From NCBI GenBank assembly GCA_964352855.1, contig CAYGTR010000008.1, positions 1-64,000 of the forward strand: 64,000 nucleotides of DNA. The letters are read 5' to 3'. Shown piece after piece: positions 1 to 9,090 of this stretch. Every line of letters begins with the position of its first letter. The first letter of the stretch is position 1. Below the pieces are notes generated by a model. It saw only the letters and a program-made list of their open reading frames with translations, made no database searches and was not told the DNA's origin. Source of the DNA: Litorimonas sp964352855. GTDB taxonomy: Bacteria; Pseudomonadota; Alphaproteobacteria; Caulobacterales; Maricaulaceae. The position numbers were made by a program, and so were the translations under genes.

Positions 1-1109
1 CCGTATTTCACCATATAGGACATTTGGCGTCCGTTTTGGCCATGCGGGTAAACACCTGCATCTGTACCATAAGCGATTTTGACGCCAGCTTTCGCGGCGG
101 CCTCAAAACGTTCGCGTTGTTTTTTGCCGACGACGCGTTCTTTGGCGAGACTTTCTTCCAAGATGCCTGCGGCTTCGCCCTCGCCCAGAATATAATCGGA
201 CACATAAATATCCATGGAGACATAAGTTCCGTTTTTCTTTGCCTCACGGATGCCGTCATCAGAAATAAAACTGGCATGTTCAACAGAATCGACACCTGCG
301 CGAATGGCTGTGTTAATCCCGTCTTCGCCATGGGCGTGAACTGCAACTTTCAAGCCCAATAATTTGGCTTCATCCACAATCGCTTTCATTTCTTCAAAAC
401 TGAATTGTTGTGCGCCGATTTTTGTGCCCTTGGACAAAACACCGCCCGTGCCGCAAAATTTAATCACTTTGGCGCCGTATTTATTATTTTCCCGCACTTT
501 GGCTCGCGCGGCCCAAGGCCCATCCGCCACACCTTGCCCGACAACTTCGTCTTCATAAGGCAAAAGATTATTGTCGCAATGCCCGCCTGTAATGCCGATA
601 GACGGCCCCGCCGGAATAATCCGCGGCCCCGGGACAACCCCGTCATCCACCGCATTCATCAAATCCACATCCGCAAAGCCCGGTGCGCCCAAATTCCGCA
701 CCGTTGTGAACCCGGCCATCAAGGTTTTCTCGGCATTAGAAACGCCGTGGATCGTAGCGCTGGGTGTAGATTCCTTAAGCCGATTATAACCATGCAAGTT
801 AGAATTTCCGATCAAATGCACATGGCTGTCCATTAGTCCCGGCAGGACTGTATAACCAGAGAGGTCAATCCGCTCGACAGAATCAGGAATGTCCAGCCCT
901 TCAATTTCAGCCCTCGCGCCAATGGCTTTTATCTTTCCGCCTTCAATTAAAATCATCTGATTTCTCAAAACGCGACCTGTGTCTGTATCAATCAGACGGC
1001 CCGCCTCAATGAGTTTGACTCCTTCATCATTCTCGTAATTTTCTGCCATAGCAGATGTGTTTAGCAAAGCTGTACCGAGCAAAAGGGCGAGTGTGTGAAT
1101 CATGCGCAT
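1..1109 (-). CDS. Metal-dependent amidohydrolase, secreted (3' end cut by window edge)
   Basis: I read this frame directly: about 369 codons run uninterrupted from an ATG at 1109 to base 1, so the C-terminus is missing. An AGGAG ribosome site lies 6 nt before the ATG. The protein starts with a signal peptide ending around residue 22 (TSAMA), so it is exported. It has the amidohydrolase signatures in order: GLMDSHVHL (about residues 91-99), a candidate metal-bridging Lys in GAKVIKF (about 217), VAVHAHG (about 256-261), VEHAS (about 277-280) and GTDAG (about 348-352). These resemble the imidazolonepropionase-like and Xaa-Pro/Arg dipeptidase branch, which often cleaves cyclic amides or short peptides. 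The exact substrate cannot be read from sequence. It lies downstream of xylA on the same strand but behind a strong hairpin, so it is probably a separate transcription unit. Confidence 0.88.
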   Translation of the reverse strand, partial: MRMIHTLALLLGTALLNTSAMAENYENDEGVKLIEAGRLIDTDTGRVLRNQMILIEGGKIKAIGARAEIEGLDIPDSVERIDLSGYTVLPGLMDSHVHLIGNSNLHGYNRLKESTPSATIHGVSNAEKTLMAGFTTVRNLGAPGFADVDLMNAVDDGVVPGPRIIPAGPSIGITGGHCDNNLLPYEDEVVGQGVADGPWAARAKVRENNKYGAKVIKFCGTGGVLSKGTKIGAQQFSFEEMKAIVDEAKLLGLKVAVHAHGEDGINTAIRAGVDSVEHASFISDDGIREAKKNGTYVSMDIYVSDYILGEGEAAGILEESLAKERVVGKKQRERFEAAAKAGVKIAYGTDAGVYPHGQNGRQMSYMVKY

Positions 1110-1163
1110 AAAAGGCTCCTTATCTTTTTTCTACCTTAGACTCAGAAAACCAAAGCCGCAAAG

Positions 1164-1206
1164 AAAAGTGTCCCTTAGGAGAAATCTTCTCTTAAGGGAC
1201 ACTTTT
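1164..1206 (-). terminator. Strong hairpin terminator downstream of xylA
   Basis: Arms at 1164-1183 and 1187-1206 pair over 20 positions with one mismatch (AAAAGTGTCCCTTA at the outer end) around a 3-nt loop. The outer A/T pairs give a U tract on either strand, so it could work in both directions. It sits between the xylA stop and the amidohydrolase start, both on minus, and should end the GH3-xylB-xylA transcript. Confidence 0.85.
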
Positions 1207-1237
1207 AGTACAACAAACAAATAATATTATGCCTTGC

Positions 1238-2554
1238 TTATTTAACAGCCTGCGTCACAATATTTTCCAGTAGCTCCTGACGTCCCGAGACAGGTTTAGG
1301 AGAGGTGTTGTCCTTCAAGCAGGCCGTTGCCATATCATCAAGTGTCGCTTTTCCGGCCAGCATATCGGCGCCCAATCCGGAGTTCCAACCCTTATATCGC
1401 GCATCTTTGAACGCCTGTAACTGATCATTTTCAATCATGGCGACAGCGTTTTCTAAAGCGCGGGCCAAGAGATCCATCCCGCCAATATGTCCATGAAAGA
1501 GGTCTTCTGCATCCACAGATTGACGCCGGACTTTGGCATCAAAATTAGAGCCGCCCTTTTTGAAACCGCCCCCTTTGAGAATATAATAAAGAGCCAATGT
1601 TGTTTCACGCAGATCATTTGGGAATTGGTCCGTGTCCCATCCATTTTGGGGATCGCCGCGATTAAAATCAATGGAGCCAAAAATGCCGAAAGCATTCGCC
1701 ATTTCGACTTCATGCTCAAAGCTGTTTCCGGCCAGCGTCGCATGGTTGGGTTCGATATTTACGCCGACTTCTTTTTCAAGCCCATATTGCTTTAGAAAAC
1801 CATAAACTGTGCCGACATCGCGATCATATTGGTGCTTTGTCGGCTCATGGGGTTTCGGTTCAATCCAAATATCCCCCTCAAAGCCGATCTTATGTTTATG
1901 CTCAACAACCATGGTCAAGAACCGCCCGAGCTGTTCCATTTCTTGCCCGACATTCGTGTTTAAAATCGTATCATACCCTTCGCGACCACCCCAGAGGACA
2001 TAACCCTGCCCGCCCAAACGCTTCGTTGCTTCAAGGCAGTGTTTGACCTGTAAAGCGGCAAAAGCCGCCACATCAGGATTCGGGTTCGTGGACGCCCCGG
2101 CCATATAGCGCGGGTGAGAGAACATATTCGCTGTCCCCCAGAGAAGCTTCGTTGAGGACTTCTCCATCTTGGCTTCTATCTTATCGACTATTTTGGTGAA
2201 ATTTTTAACATGTTCTTTCGGTGTCTCTGCTGCGGCCATGACATCGACATCATGGAAACAAAAATAGGGGTTGCCCAATCGCTCAAAGAAATCAAACGCA
2301 GCATCTAATTTGGCCTCTGCGGCTTTTTGGTTATTCTTCGCGTCGTGCCATGGACGATTAAATGTGCCGCCGCCAAAAATATCGAATCCGTCCCAACAGA
2401 AATTATGCCAGTAGCAAACCGCGACGCGTAAATGCTCAGCCATCGTTTTACCCATCAGCTTTTTATTTGCATCATAATGTTTAAACGCCAAAGGGTTTGC
2501 ACTCTCCTTGCCTTCAAATTTAATCGGGTCGATATGGTCGAAATATCCGCTCAT
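1238..2554 (-). CDS. xylA: Xylose isomerase
   Basis: Cytoplasmic TIM-barrel enzyme that interconverts D-xylose and D-xylulose using two divalent metals. The 438-residue length fits the long (class II) xylose isomerases. Visible signatures are YWHNFCWDG near residue 48, the catalytic pair His101/Asp104 in FCFHDVDVM, VLWGGREGYD (about 186-195), WIEPKPHEPTKHQYD around 230 and NIEPNHATLAG around 270, which carry metal and substrate ligands. It is the last gene of a minus-strand run GH3-xylB-xylA, 10 nt after xylB, and is followed by a 20-bp hairpin terminator. With xylB next to it, this is the isomerase route to the pentose phosphate pathway. Expression probably follows the LacI-type regulator at 6537 through the operator upstream of the GH3 gene. 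Confidence 0.98.
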   Translation of the reverse strand: MSGYFDHIDPIKFEGKESANPLAFKHYDANKKLMGKTMAEHLRVAVCYWHNFCWDGFDIFGGGTFNRPWHDAKNNQKAAEAKLDAAFDFFERLGNPYFCFHDVDVMAAAETPKEHVKNFTKIVDKIEAKMEKSSTKLLWGTANMFSHPRYMAGASTNPNPDVAAFAALQVKHCLEATKRLGGQGYVLWGGREGYDTILNTNVGQEMEQLGRFLTMVVEHKHKIGFEGDIWIEPKPHEPTKHQYDRDVGTVYGFLKQYGLEKEVGVNIEPNHATLAGNSFEHEVEMANAFGIFGSIDFNRGDPQNGWDTDQFPNDLRETTLALYYILKGGGFKKGGSNFDAKVRRQSVDAEDLFHGHIGGMDLLARALENAVAMIENDQLQAFKDARYKGWNSGLGADMLAGKATLDDMATACLKDNTSPKPVSGRQELLENIVTQAVK

Positions 2555-2564
2555 TATAATGTCC

Positions 2565-4010
2565 TTAATCTAAATCTTTTGTTGCGTGATAAAGCTTGGA
2601 AAACGTCGCCCGGCGTTCTTGGTAAAGATCACGCATGTCTGTGTTGGGCTCAATGATGTGATCAACGGGAGGCGGCATGCAAATATCTTGGTAAGCCTCG
2701 CCGCTGATACAAAGTCGCGCAAGGCGAGCCGCACCGAAGGCAGGCCCGACAGCTGAGGTTCTTCTATAGGTAAGCGGCAAATCCATTGCGCTGGCAATGA
2801 TTTCACCCCACCAGTTTGACCGCGAGCCACCACCGATAACGGACAGGCTGTCTATTTTGGCACCTGTCGCTTTCAACACGTCAACACCGTCAGCCAGTGC
2901 AAAGGCAACGCCCTCTAGGGCCGCTTGTGCCATTGTCAGGGGTGTATCCGCATGGGTGAGCCCATAAAATGCACCCTTCGCTTTTGCGTCATTATGCGGA
3001 GTGCGTTCTCCTGAAAGATAGGGCAAAAATATAGCGCCTCTGCCCGGCATTTTGGCATCGGCTGTTTGGTTATAAAGTTCGGCTTCGGTTTTAAATCCTG
3101 CGATACTTGCGACAAAATCAATCGCGCTGGCAGCAGACAAAATCACGCTCATCTGATGCCATCGACCGGGTAGTGCATGACAAAATGTATGTACGGCACC
3201 TTTTGTGTTGGATCGATATTTATCGTCTGCCAGAAAGACAACGCCGGAAGTTCCCAAAGAGATAAAACCTTCGCCCGAATTGACGACACCTACTCCGACA
3301 GCACCCGCCGCATTATCCCCGCCACCAGCCGCAATAGGCACCAGAGGCATACCCCAATCATCCGCCATTTTGCGGCTAAGTTTCGCCGTCGCCTCAGAGC
3401 CCTCAAAAAGCTCCGGCATGTGGGATCGATCCAAGCCTGTCAGCGCCAAAACATCATCAGACCAATCACGCTTGGCGACATCTAGCCATAATGTGCCCGC
3501 ACTGTCTGATAGATCGGAGGCACGCACCCCGCTCATGAGGAGCCGAACATAATCTTTCGGCAAGAGCACTTTGGCGATGCGTTTGAAATTATCGGGTTCA
3601 TATTCTCGCATCCAATGGAGTTTGGGCGCCGTAAATCCGGGCATGGCCAGATTGCCTGTTATATCGGTGAGAGACGGCATATCCGTCATCATCGTCTGAC
3701 AAGTCTCACCACTGCGTCCATCATTCCATAAGATTGCCGGACGAATGATTTTATCATTTGCGTCCAGACAGGTCGCGCCATGCATTTGGCCGGTAAGACC
3801 AATCGCTTTGACCGCATGCCGCGCGCGACTGTCTAATTTTAAGACGGCCTCATTTGTCGCGCGCCACCAATCTGCCGGATCCTGCTCAGACCATAGAGGT
3901 CTGGGACGGGAGACAGATAGAGATGCTGTGGCTTGGTCAATCACAACTTGAGCGTCATCGACCAAGACGGCCTTAACCCCGGATGTGCCAATGTCGAGAC
4001 CGAGATACAT
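2565..4010 (-). CDS. xylB: Xylulokinase
   Basis: FGGY-family carbohydrate kinase that phosphorylates D-xylulose with ATP to xylulose 5-phosphate. The 481-residue protein begins with the phosphate-1 loop LGLDIGTSGVKAVLVD, followed by GLTGQMHG (about 91-98) and AILWNDGR, which bind sugar. GGGDNAAGAVG near residue 235 carries the likely catalytic Asp, and GGGSRSNWWGEI near 395 matches the C-terminal ATP-binding signature. Its ATG at 4010 shares one base with the GH3 stop codon (TAATG), so the two are translationally coupled. xylA follows after 10 nt. Substrate assignment rests on the family pattern plus the xylA neighbour. Confidence 0.96.
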   Translation of the reverse strand: MYLGLDIGTSGVKAVLVDDAQVVIDQATASLSVSRPRPLWSEQDPADWWRATNEAVLKLDSRARHAVKAIGLTGQMHGATCLDANDKIIRPAILWNDGRSGETCQTMMTDMPSLTDITGNLAMPGFTAPKLHWMREYEPDNFKRIAKVLLPKDYVRLLMSGVRASDLSDSAGTLWLDVAKRDWSDDVLALTGLDRSHMPELFEGSEATAKLSRKMADDWGMPLVPIAAGGGDNAAGAVGVGVVNSGEGFISLGTSGVVFLADDKYRSNTKGAVHTFCHALPGRWHQMSVILSAASAIDFVASIAGFKTEAELYNQTADAKMPGRGAIFLPYLSGERTPHNDAKAKGAFYGLTHADTPLTMAQAALEGVAFALADGVDVLKATGAKIDSLSVIGGGSRSNWWGEIIASAMDLPLTYRRTSAVGPAFGAARLARLCISGEAYQDICMPPPVDHIIEPNTDMRDLYQERRATFSKLYHATKDLD

Positions 4011-6421
4011 TACTGCACAGTCAAAGTCGTCGTTTTGACGTTCTGAGAACTATTCCCCACCATAATATCAAATTCACCCGGCTCTACGACGCGGTCCATA
4101 TCCAGATTGTAGAACCAAAGCGATTCTTTTGTGATGGGAAGCGTCACGACTTTACTCTCACCGGGCTCTAGGCTCACACGTTTAAAACCCTTAAGGTCTT
4201 TGACGTTCCGCGTCACTGTGCTGACTTTGTCTCGGATATAAAGTTGGATAATTTCATCTCCGGCCACATCCCCCGTATTCGTGACCGTTACGGACACATT
4301 TGTGTTGCCGTCAATGCCTATTGTTGGAGACGATAAAGTGGGCTCGGACACATCAAAAGTCGTATAGCTCATACCTTCGCCAAAAACGTAAAGTGGAGAT
4401 GCATCCACAAAAGCATAACCACGACGTGCTGTCGGTTTGTGATTATAAAAGGCCGGAATTTGGCCAACTGTGCGGGGGATTGTGACAGGCATTTTTCCGG
4501 AGGGATTCGCGTCGCCAAATAGCAAATCGGCCACAGCCGTCCCCGTTTCTTGACCCAATATCCACCCATAGAGAATGGCATCTAAATTATCCTCAACATT
4601 GACCAGAGACAAAGGTCTGCCTGAGATAATAACCGACACAATTGGTTTGCCTGTTGTTGCCAAAGCGTCGACGAGTTCTTTTTGTTCGCCAATAAGCGTA
4701 ATGTCGCTCCGGTCACCAGGATGTGTTTCTGACCACGCCTCGCGTGATGTGGACTCATCGCCACCAATTGCAAGAATGATTAAGTCGACATCTTTCGCAA
4801 TTGAGACGGCTTTGAAAATATCACTGCGGTTCTGATCGGGGTCGATCAAATTGACCTCATCGTCCCACCAAGACCGATTGTCAGTCAGCGTTACACCTTG
4901 TGAATGGATCACATCAATCGTATCGCCGACTTTATTTTGGATGCCGTCTAAAATTGAAATTGTTTGGCGGGGCTCATCAGAATATCCGCCCAAAACTGTA
5001 ATAGCGGCATTGGGGCCAATCACGGCAATTCTCTTATATTTCGACTTATCCAAAGGCAGGATATTATTTTCGTTTTTTAACAAGACCGCGGCCTTACGCG
5101 CGGCCTCTTCGGCCAGGTCACGCGCCTCCTGATTGCCAGTTATCTCTTCCGCATAATCCGGATCTGCAAAAGGTGTTTCAAAAAGATTGGCCCGCATTTT
5201 CATCTCGAGCACACGACGCACGGCTTGGTCAATTAAAGCAACATCAAACTCACCTGCTTCGATTTTTTCTTTCAGCGCATAATAAGCAATGCCGTCGGGA
5301 AGCTCTAAGTCCACACCGGACTTCAACGCAATCGCCCCAGCGTCAGCAATATTATCGACAATATTATGGCGACGATCTAATTCATTTATGGCGAAATAAT
5401 CCGCGACCACAGCCCCGTCAAATCCCCACTCCCCACGCAAGACGTCATTTAATAACCAACTATTCGCATGAGACGGAACCCCGTCAATTTCATTATAGGA
5501 TGCCATAACAGAGGCCGCGTTAGCTACTCGTATCGCAGCCTTAAAAGGCGGAAAAAACCGCTCATAAAGCTCGCGTTCTGAGACTTGGCTGGGCCCAACA
5601 TTCATCCCGCCTTCAGGTTGGCCGTGACCCGTCATGTGTTTTAGCGTTGCAACAACCTTATCATCCGCAATCGGAAAACTATCACCCTGAAAGCCTTTGA
5701 CTGCCGCCACGCCCATGCGCGACACAAGATAGGGATCTTCGCCGTAAGTTTCCTCAATCCGTCCCCATCGCGGATCAAGTGCAATATCCACAACAGGCGA
5801 CAGCACGTGGTGCGCGCCGCGCGCCCGAATTTCACGCGCTGTTACGGAATAGACTTCTTCTACTAATTCTGTGTCAAACGTTGCCGCGAGGGCAATAGAT
5901 TGTGGAAAGCTCGTCGCTTGATAAGCCTGAAACCCATGAAGGCCCTCTTCGTGAAACAGCGTTGGAATGCCCAAGCGCGTTTCTTCAATATGCCACTTTT
6001 GGATAGCATTGATGAGTTCCGCGGTGTTTGAGGCATTTCGTCCCGTGAGGCTTCGAACGACAGTTGCGTCATTAACATCTTTTCGCTCACCGCTGGACTC
6101 CATGCCCTGCGTATCTTGGGGTCGCGCAAAGCATCCGACACCATGCGGGAATTCAGCCTTCATTTTTTCGGGATTAAATGTGCCGTCTTGCTCAATCACT
6201 TTTTTCTTGTCAAACCAAATACAAGATATTTGCGCGAGCTTTTCGTCTAGCGTCATTTCTTCTAGCAACGTATTGACGCGGTCATATGAGGACTGAGTGA
6301 CGATAGGCGTTTTTTCGCTTCTCGATATCGTCTCGGAAGGTGTCGAGGCCGAGCACCCTGTCAAAAAAGCCGTTAGAATGATTGCGCTCGCGCTGTGTTT
6401 TAAAAGACTAAAGGTTGACAT
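4010..6421 (-). CDS. GH3 beta-glycosidase lipoprotein (beta-xylosidase/beta-glucosidase)
   Basis: Exported glycoside hydrolase family 3 enzyme of 803 residues. A signal peptide with lipobox LTGC (Cys23) marks it as a lipoprotein. The N-terminal (alpha/beta)8 domain includes KHMTGHGQPEGG and the nucleophile region GFDGAVVADYFAINEL (Asp in VVADY, about residue 340). The (alpha/beta)6 sandwich contains IAVIGPNA and the GGDESTSREAW segment that probably supplies the acid/base Glu. A fibronectin-III-like domain ends the protein (about 690-800). It leads the operon with xylB and xylA, so xylo-oligosaccharides are the natural guess, but GH3 specificity cannot be read from sequence. An AAAGGA ribosome site precedes the ATG by about 8 nt. 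An operator palindrome lies 74-87 nt upstream. Confidence 0.93.
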   Translation of the reverse strand: MSTFSLLKHSASAIILTAFLTGCSASTPSETISRSEKTPIVTQSSYDRVNTLLEEMTLDEKLAQISCIWFDKKKVIEQDGTFNPEKMKAEFPHGVGCFARPQDTQGMESSGERKDVNDATVVRSLTGRNASNTAELINAIQKWHIEETRLGIPTLFHEEGLHGFQAYQATSFPQSIALAATFDTELVEEVYSVTAREIRARGAHHVLSPVVDIALDPRWGRIEETYGEDPYLVSRMGVAAVKGFQGDSFPIADDKVVATLKHMTGHGQPEGGMNVGPSQVSERELYERFFPPFKAAIRVANAASVMASYNEIDGVPSHANSWLLNDVLRGEWGFDGAVVADYFAINELDRRHNIVDNIADAGAIALKSGVDLELPDGIAYYALKEKIEAGEFDVALIDQAVRRVLEMKMRANLFETPFADPDYAEEITGNQEARDLAEEAARKAAVLLKNENNILPLDKSKYKRIAVIGPNAAITVLGGYSDEPRQTISILDGIQNKVGDTIDVIHSQGVTLTDNRSWWDDEVNLIDPDQNRSDIFKAVSIAKDVDLIILAIGGDESTSREAWSETHPGDRSDITLIGEQKELVDALATTGKPIVSVIISGRPLSLVNVEDNLDAILYGWILGQETGTAVADLLFGDANPSGKMPVTIPRTVGQIPAFYNHKPTARRGYAFVDASPLYVFGEGMSYTTFDVSEPTLSSPTIGIDGNTNVSVTVTNTGDVAGDEIIQLYIRDKVSTVTRNVKDLKGFKRVSLEPGESKVVTLPITKESLWFYNLDMDRVVEPGEFDIMVGNSSQNVKTTTLTVQ

Positions 6422-6494
6422 GGCGAAGTCCTTTTGTGCGCTCTTTGGCGGGGGAGCTATTTATTCTTGATTACAAACCAGAATTACGCCAATA

Positions 6495-6508
6495 TGACAA
6501 CGTTGTCA
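6495..6508. promoter_or_regulatory. LacI-type operator in the GH3/regulator divergent promoter
   Basis: TGACAACGTTGTCA is a perfect 14-bp palindrome with the central CG usual for LacI-family operators. It lies between the divergent GH3 and lacI-type genes and overlaps a minus-strand TTGACA (6504-6509), a good -35 candidate for the GH3-xylBA operon. It shares the pattern TGACA-N-CG-N-TGTCA with the site at 7542. Confidence 0.8.
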
Positions 6509-6536
6509 ATTACACAATAAGGCACGCTGACACCTC

Positions 6537-7529
6537 ATGACGACAATCATCGACATTGCGAAAGAAGCCGGTGTGTCCTTTAAGACCGTTTCGCGGGTCC
6601 TGAACGGCGAAGCCAATGTTCGCCCAACGACACGTGAAAAAGTGCTCAAAGCTGCAAGGGGTCTGAATTATAGCGCCAATACCGCTGCCCGCAATTTGCG
6701 ATCAAAGCGCCCTAAAATGGTCGCGCTTCTTATAAATAATCCGAGTGAAAGTTACGCTCAAAGCCTTCAGCTCGGGGCCTTAATGGGGTGCCAAAAACAC
6801 GGCCTCTTTCTCCGCCTCTATGACACTGCAGATGCAGACACATTATATGGACTTGCAGACGGCAATCAATTTATCGGGTTTATTCTGGCACCGCCCATAT
6901 CCGATAGTAAAGCGGCGTTAGACACGCTTGAGAAAATCGGCCTCCCCTTTGTCTGCTTAGGCTCAGAACATGCCGATGCGGCGGGAATTCGTATTGGCGT
7001 GAACGACAGAGGTGCAGCTTTTGAAATAACAAACCATCTTTTATCGCTCGGGCATAAAAATATCGGCTTTATAAAAGGCCATCCTGATTATGATGTGTCG
7101 GGCCATCGATTTGAGGGCTATAAAGCTGCGTTGACCCAAAACGGCATCACGCTTAATTCTGATCTTATAAAGCATGGGCAATTCTCTTACGCCTCGGGTC
7201 TTGAGGCGGCTGAAGAACTTCTATCATATCCGGCGCGCCCGACAGCCATTTTTGCCAGCAATGATGAAATGGCAGCGGGGTGCCTTGCCGCTGCCTATAA
7301 GAAAGGCCTGCGCGTGCCTGACACACTCAGCATCGTGGGGTTTGATGACTCCCCCATTGCAACGGCTGTTTACCCTCAACTCACAACTATCCGGCAATCC
7401 CTTACAGATATGGTAGAGACAGCCGTTGAGCTTTTGGTCAAGCATCCGGAGGACACACCCATCACAAAACTTATCATGGATCACACATTGATTGAACGGG
7501 ACTCGACCGGGCCTGTCCCTCAAATTTAA
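6537..7529 (+). CDS. LacI-family transcriptional regulator of the xylose cluster
   Basis: A 330-residue repressor of the LacI/GalR family. The N-terminal helix-turn-helix is classic: TIIDIAKEAGVSFKTVSRVLNG (residues 3-24), then the hinge region up to about residue 60. The remainder is a periplasmic-binding-protein-like sensor, with FASNDEMAAGCLAAA and IVGFDDSPIA as typical LacI C-domain segments. It is transcribed away from the GH3-xylB-xylA operon and towards the sugar porter gene 95 nt downstream. The two matching palindromes at 6495 and 7542 flank it, so it probably controls its own gene, the operon and the porter. The inducer is likely xylose or a derivative, by context only. Its own ribosome site is weak. 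Confidence 0.93.
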   Translation: MTTIIDIAKEAGVSFKTVSRVLNGEANVRPTTREKVLKAARGLNYSANTAARNLRSKRPKMVALLINNPSESYAQSLQLGALMGCQKHGLFLRLYDTADADTLYGLADGNQFIGFILAPPISDSKAALDTLEKIGLPFVCLGSEHADAAGIRIGVNDRGAAFEITNHLLSLGHKNIGFIKGHPDYDVSGHRFEGYKAALTQNGITLNSDLIKHGQFSYASGLEAAEELLSYPARPTAIFASNDEMAAGCLAAAYKKGLRVPDTLSIVGFDDSPIATAVYPQLTTIRQSLTDMVETAVELLVKHPEDTPITKLIMDHTLIERDSTGPVPQI

Positions 7530-7541
7530 CCAATCAAAAAT

Positions 7542-7555
7542 TGACACCGCTGTCA
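7542..7555. promoter_or_regulatory. LacI-type operator upstream of the sugar porter
   Basis: TGACACCGCTGTCA matches the 6495 site at 12 of 14 positions and keeps the half-sites TGACA/TGTCA and central CG. Bases 7541-7546 read TTGACA, a consensus -35 hexamer, so bound repressor would block the promoter of the gene starting at 7625. Confidence 0.75.
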
Positions 7556-7624
7556 TTTTGGCTGAATATCATTTTAACGAAGGCAATCTACTTGCCTCAT
7601 AACATAAAGTCTTAAGGGGATATA

Positions 7625-9037
7625 ATGTCAGACACAAAAGAAATGGGAAGTACGCGTTTTATCTTCCTGATAACGATTGTCGCCACGCTGGGCGGCTTTC
7701 TCTTTGGCTATGATAGCGGCGTCATTAACGGAACGGTTGACGGCCTACAAAAAGCATTTAATTCAAACAGTGTAGGTACCGGGCTTTCTGTATCTTCAAT
7801 GCTGCTGGGTTCTGCCGTGGGTGCTTTTGCCGCCGGGTGGCTTGCCGATAAATTCGGGCGCCGCAACATGCTTATTATCGCCGCGCTTTTCTTTATTGTA
7901 AGTGCTTGGGGGTCGGGCATAGCAAACGCACCCACTGAATTTATTATTTATCGTATCATTGGCGGCCTAGCCGTTGGGGCGGCGTCAGTCATGGCACCCG
8001 CCTATATCTCTGAAATTGCGCCCGCCGAGCAACGTGGAAAGCTAACCTCCATCCAACAAGTTGCCATCATTGCAGGCTTGTTCCTCTCTTTCCTGTCTAA
8101 CTATTTCCTAGCGAAAACAGCGGGCGGCTCGACAGAGATGTTTTGGGGTGGATTTGAAACATGGCGTTGGATGTTCTGGATGGAACTTATTCCGGCCTTC
8201 CTTTTCTTGGGACTATTATTCTTCATCCCGAAAAGCCCTCGCTATTCAATGTTCAAAGACGACGAGGTTGGTGCCAAAAAAACTTTGGTGAAATTATTTG
8301 GTGAGCCGAAAGCCTCCAGGAAAGTCGAAGAAATCCGCAACTCACTGGCAAATGATCATAAACCCTCTCTGCGGGACACCTTGGCAGGCGTAAATAATAA
8401 AGGCTTTGTCTTTCGTTCAATCGTTTGGGTCGGCATTGGCCTTGCCATGTTCCAACAGCTTGTCGGTATTAATGTTGTCTTTTATTACGGGGCCGTCTTG
8501 TGGCAAGCTGTTGGCTTTACAGAAAATGACGCTCTGCTGATTAACGTCCTATCAGGCGGACTGTCCATTGCGGCGGTTCTCGTGACGCTTGCGACCATTG
8601 ATAAAATTGGCCGAAAGCCTTTCTTGCTTTGGGGTTCAGTGGGGATGTTTTTGACACTTGCCACAGTCGCCTTCGCCTTCTCTCAGGGTCAACTTGTTGA
8701 CGGCACGCTAGAACTCCCAGGCAAGATGGGCCTTGTCGCGCTGATTGCGGCTAATGCTTATGTTGTCTGCTTTAACATGAGCTGGGGGCCGGTCATGTGG
8801 GTGATGTTGGGTGAAATGTTCCCCAACCAAATCCGCGGCTCCGGTCTGGCTGTGGCAGGTTTCGCTCAGTGGATCACAAACTTTGCGATCACATGGTCAT
8901 TCCCGGTCTTCCTGGCGGGTATTGGCCTCGCTGCGGCCTATGGCATCTACGCCTTCTTTGCGTTCGTCTCTGTCTTCTTTGTCTTCTGGATGGTCAAAGA
9001 AACCAAAGGCAAAGAGCTCGAGGATATGCAAGGTTAA
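7625..9037 (+). CDS. MFS sugar:proton symporter (xylose porter-like)
   Basis: Inner-membrane transporter of 470 residues with 12 predicted membrane helices, in the sugar porter subfamily of the major facilitator superfamily (relatives include XylE, GalP and AraE). Signatures are GGFLFGYDSGVINGT in helix 1, DKFGRRN in the 2-3 loop, PKSPRYSM after helix 6, QQLVGINVVFYYG in helix 7, IDKIGRKP in the 8-9 loop, WGPVMWVMLGEMFPNQIRG in helix 10 and KETKGKELE at the end. A strong AAGGGGA ribosome site precedes the ATG. Context (xylA, xylB, shared operator pattern) makes xylose the most likely substrate; glucose or another aldose is possible. It is followed by a rho-independent terminator. Confidence 0.92.
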   Translation: MSDTKEMGSTRFIFLITIVATLGGFLFGYDSGVINGTVDGLQKAFNSNSVGTGLSVSSMLLGSAVGAFAAGWLADKFGRRNMLIIAALFFIVSAWGSGIANAPTEFIIYRIIGGLAVGAASVMAPAYISEIAPAEQRGKLTSIQQVAIIAGLFLSFLSNYFLAKTAGGSTEMFWGGFETWRWMFWMELIPAFLFLGLLFFIPKSPRYSMFKDDEVGAKKTLVKLFGEPKASRKVEEIRNSLANDHKPSLRDTLAGVNNKGFVFRSIVWVGIGLAMFQQLVGINVVFYYGAVLWQAVGFTENDALLINVLSGGLSIAAVLVTLATIDKIGRKPFLLWGSVGMFLTLATVAFAFSQGQLVDGTLELPGKMGLVALIAANAYVVCFNMSWGPVMWVMLGEMFPNQIRGSGLAVAGFAQWITNFAITWSFPVFLAGIGLAAAYGIYAFFAFVSVFFVFWMVKETKGKELEDMQG

Positions 9038-9061
9038 ACACCTTACTCATAATGGCTTTAT

Positions 9062-9090
9062 AAAGACGTCGTAAAAGCGGCGTCTTTTTT
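9062..9090 (+). terminator. Rho-independent terminator of the sugar porter gene
   Basis: Arms 9062-9071 (AAAGACGTCG) and 9078-9087 pair over 10 bp with one G-U pair around a 6-nt loop, and six T residues follow at 9085-9090. It starts 25 nt after the porter stop codon. Confidence 0.88.

Noticed and set aside
24..836. Several plus- and minus-strand ORFs of 60-143 codons opposite the truncated amidohydrolase
   Set aside because: The minus-strand amidohydrolase frame is uninterrupted through this region with all family motifs, and the other frames have no recognisable domain.
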